Source: an uncultured Oscillospiraceae bacterium (GTDB taxonomy: Bacteria > Bacillota > Clostridia > Oscillospirales > Ruminococcaceae). From it: DNA of 5,868 nucleotides. Below are positions 4,007 to 5,868 of this stretch, piece after piece; the stretch's first letter is position 1, and the number at the start of each line of letters is the position of its first letter. The position numbers and the translations under genes are program-made. The stretch is from positions 1 to 5,868 of the forward strand of contig CAUABB010000100.1 in the NCBI GenBank assembly GCA_958427155.1. The letters run 5' to 3'. Below the pieces are notes generated by a model. That model searched no databases, was not told the DNA's origin, and was given only the letters and a program-made list of their open reading frames with translations.

Positions 4007-5868
4007 ATGACAAAAAAGAAACAGGAATACAACAACGAAAGTATTTCAGCTCTGAAAGGAGCTGATCGGGTTCGGAAACGTCCCGGGGTTATTTTTGGCT
4101 CAGACGGTTTAGAGGGATGTGAGCATTCGGTATTCGAAATCCTTTCCAATTCCATTGATGAAGCAAGGGAAGGATATGGAGACAGGATTATTGTTACCCG
4201 GTATCTTGATCATTCGATTGAGGTACAGGATTTTGGACGGGGAATTCCAGTTGATTACAACCCAAATGAAAAACGGTACAATTGGGAACTTGTTTTTTGT
4301 GAACTGTATGCAGGCGGTAAGTATAATACGAACTCAGGGGAAAACTATGAGTTTTCTCTTGGGCTTAACGGCCTTGGTTCTTGTGCCACCCAGTATTCTT
4401 CGGAATATTTTGATGTGGAAGTCATTCGAGATGGATATGTGTATAACCTTCATTTTGAAAAAGGGGAGAATGTCGGAGGACTTCAAAAAGAGCCAACCAA
4501 GTCCAAGAAAACCGGAAGCCAGCAACATTGGAAACCAGATTTGGAGGTTTTTACTGATATTGAAATTCCAGTTTCCTATTATGAAGATATTTTAAAACGG
4601 CAAGCTGTTGTCAATAAAGGGTTGACTTTTGTATTTCGAAATGAGACAACAAACGGTTTTGAAACAAAAGAGTTTTGTTATGAGGAAGGAATTTCTGATT
4701 ATGTAAAGGAGCTGGTCGGTGAGGAAGCGCTTACGCCTGTCCAATATGTGGAGGCGGAACGGCGGGGACGAGACCGCGCTGATAAACCAGATTACCGGGT
4801 AAAACTTTCTGTGTCCTTTGCTTTTTCAAATCGTTTTAAACTGACGGAATATTATCATAACTCCAGCTGGTTGGAACATGGTGGTTCGCCTGAGAGGGCG
4901 GTAAAACAGGCTTTTGTTTCTCAAATTGACGCTTACTTGAAACAAACCGGGAAGTACCTCAAAAATGAAAGTAAAATTAATTTTGCCGATGTAGAGGATT
5001 GCCTGGTTCTGGTCTCTTCTTCATTTTCTACCCAGACATCTTATGAAAATCAGACCAAGAAAGCAATTACCAACAAATTCATTTATGAATGCATGACCGA
5101 TTTTTTAAAGCACCAACTGGAGGTTTATTTTCTGGAAAATCCAGATGATGCCAATAAAATCGCCGAGCAGGTATTGATCAATAAACGCAGTCGTGAAAAC
5201 GCGGAAAAGACCCGGTTGAATCTTAAAAAGAAGCTGGCAGGTAGTATCGACCTGCAGAATCGTGTCCAGAAGTTTGTGGACTGCCGTAGTAAAGATATTA
5301 ATCGCCGGGAACTTTATATTGTTGAGGGAGATTCAGCACTTGGTTCCTGTAAACAGGGACGGGATGCGGAATTTCAGGCGATTATGCCAATTCGAGGGAA
5401 AATTTTGAACTGCCTGAAAGCAGATTACGATAAAATTTTTAAAAATGATATCATTACTGATCTATTGAAAGTTCTTGGCTGCGGAGTAGAAGTTAAAACC
5501 AAGGCCAACAAAGAGCTTGCTTCTTTTGATATAAATGGGCTGCGCTGGCACAAAGTAATTATCTGTACCGATGCGGATGTCGATGGATTTCAGATCCGCA
5601 CTCTGGTCCTGACAATGCTTTACCGACTTACTCCTACTTTGATTGATGAGGGATATGTCTATATCGCAGAATCGCCACTGTTTGAAATTACCAGTAAAGG
5701 AAAATCTTATTTTGCCTATACGGAGAAAGAGAAGACTGAAATCCTTGAAATGATTGGAAAGGATAGATATACCATTCAGCGCTCCAAAGGACTTGGCGAA
5801 AATGAGGCGGATATGATGTGGCTGACTACGATGAATCCTGAAACCAGAAGACTGATTAAAGTAACCCG
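4007..5868 (+). CDS. Type IIA topoisomerase B subunit (GyrB/ParE-like paralogue), 3' end cut off
   Basis: The window holds 620 residues with no stop; the family runs about 640-660. This is the ATPase and metal-binding half of an enzyme that passes DNA strands, working with an A subunit (GyrA/ParC) that I expect just downstream. The GHKL ATPase fold shows E44 and N48 in EILSNSIDEA, D75 in QDFGRGIPV, and GLNGLG (119-124) in place of the usual GLHGVG. The transducer has YENQTK (346-351), whose Q349 and K351 should contact the nucleotide. The TOPRIM domain has E440 (VEGDSALGSCKQGRD) and D522/D524 (TDADVDG). QRSKGLGENEADMMW and TTMNPETRRL follow near the end. ATG 4007 follows AGGAAGGA (3996-4003). 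Several motifs depart from housekeeping GyrB, so I think it is the clostridial second copy. Automated annotation could name it gyrB or parE. Confidence 0.93.
   Translation, partial: MTKKKQEYNNESISALKGADRVRKRPGVIFGSDGLEGCEHSVFEILSNSIDEAREGYGDRIIVTRYLDHSIEVQDFGRGIPVDYNPNEKRYNWELVFCELYAGGKYNTNSGENYEFSLGLNGLGSCATQYSSEYFDVEVIRDGYVYNLHFEKGENVGGLQKEPTKSKKTGSQQHWKPDLEVFTDIEIPVSYYEDILKRQAVVNKGLTFVFRNETTNGFETKEFCYEEGISDYVKELVGEEALTPVQYVEAERRGRDRADKPDYRVKLSVSFAFSNRFKLTEYYHNSSWLEHGGSPERAVKQAFVSQIDAYLKQTGKYLKNESKINFADVEDCLVLVSSSFSTQTSYENQTKKAITNKFIYECMTDFLKHQLEVYFLENPDDANKIAEQVLINKRSRENAEKTRLNLKKKLAGSIDLQNRVQKFVDCRSKDINRRELYIVEGDSALGSCKQGRDAEFQAIMPIRGKILNCLKADYDKIFKNDIITDLLKVLGCGVEVKTKANKELASFDINGLRWHKVIICTDADVDGFQIRTLVLTMLYRLTPTLIDEGYVYIAESPLFEITSKGKSYFAYTEKEKTEILEMIGKDRYTIQRSKGLGENEADMMWLTTMNPETRRLIKVT

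Noticed and set aside
3838..4155. Minus-strand open frame of 105 codons antisense to the topoisomerase leader and 5' end.
   Set aside because: No ribosome binding site, an irregular composition, and overlap with leader hairpins and the start of a well-supported gene.
4119..4595. Plus-strand open frame of 158 codons.
   Set aside because: It lies wholly inside the topoisomerase gene in another frame. The topoisomerase frame carries clear GHKL and TOPRIM motifs; this one has no ribosome binding site or recognisable sequence.

Overview
The window looks like chromosomal DNA from a low-GC Gram-positive Clostridia member. An Oscillospiraceae/Ruminococcaceae-type gut bacterium is my inference from four features: strong AGGAGG-type ribosome binding sites, a folT gene behind a tetrahydrofolate (THF) riboswitch, a small acidic protein resembling DUF6809, and a clostridial-type second topoisomerase B subunit. 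No mobile element, CRISPR array, rRNA or integrase is visible.

Layout, left to right. The 3' half of tRNA-Asn (anticodon GTT at the very first bases) is followed by an intrinsic terminator. An AT-rich stretch (87-301) carries two candidate promoters and leads to an unrecognised six-helix membrane protein (302-1078, +). A bidirectional terminator (1138-1167) separates it from a convergent small gene (1166-1441, -). Upstream of that lies its own promoter, then the terminator of the next minus-strand gene, folT (1633-2184, -), the substrate-binding S component of an ECF folate transporter. The gap 2185-2588 has no gene but is dense in regulation. On the minus strand it holds a translational switch, a THF riboswitch and the folT promoter. 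On the plus strand it holds an extended -10 promoter and a leader RNA that can fold into nested stems. The plus-strand gene behind it (2589-3812) encodes an exported or membrane-anchored protein with a DUF4362-like region. A near-consensus promoter overlaps its stop codon and drives a leader with two hairpins. That leader precedes a divergent GyrB/ParE-type topoisomerase subunit (4007 to beyond the window end).

How the parts relate. The genes appear to be separate transcription units, not one operon: nearly every gene has its own promoter and most have a terminator. The clearest regulatory logic is at folT. High reduced folate should be sensed by the leader RNA and close the folT ribosome binding site. 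The topoisomerase subunit probably acts with an A subunit encoded just past the window. No dramatic new multi-gene system is evident. The points most worth a second look are the folT switch architecture, the unexplained structured leader and odd start codon of the 2589-3812 gene, and the unusual motifs of the topoisomerase.
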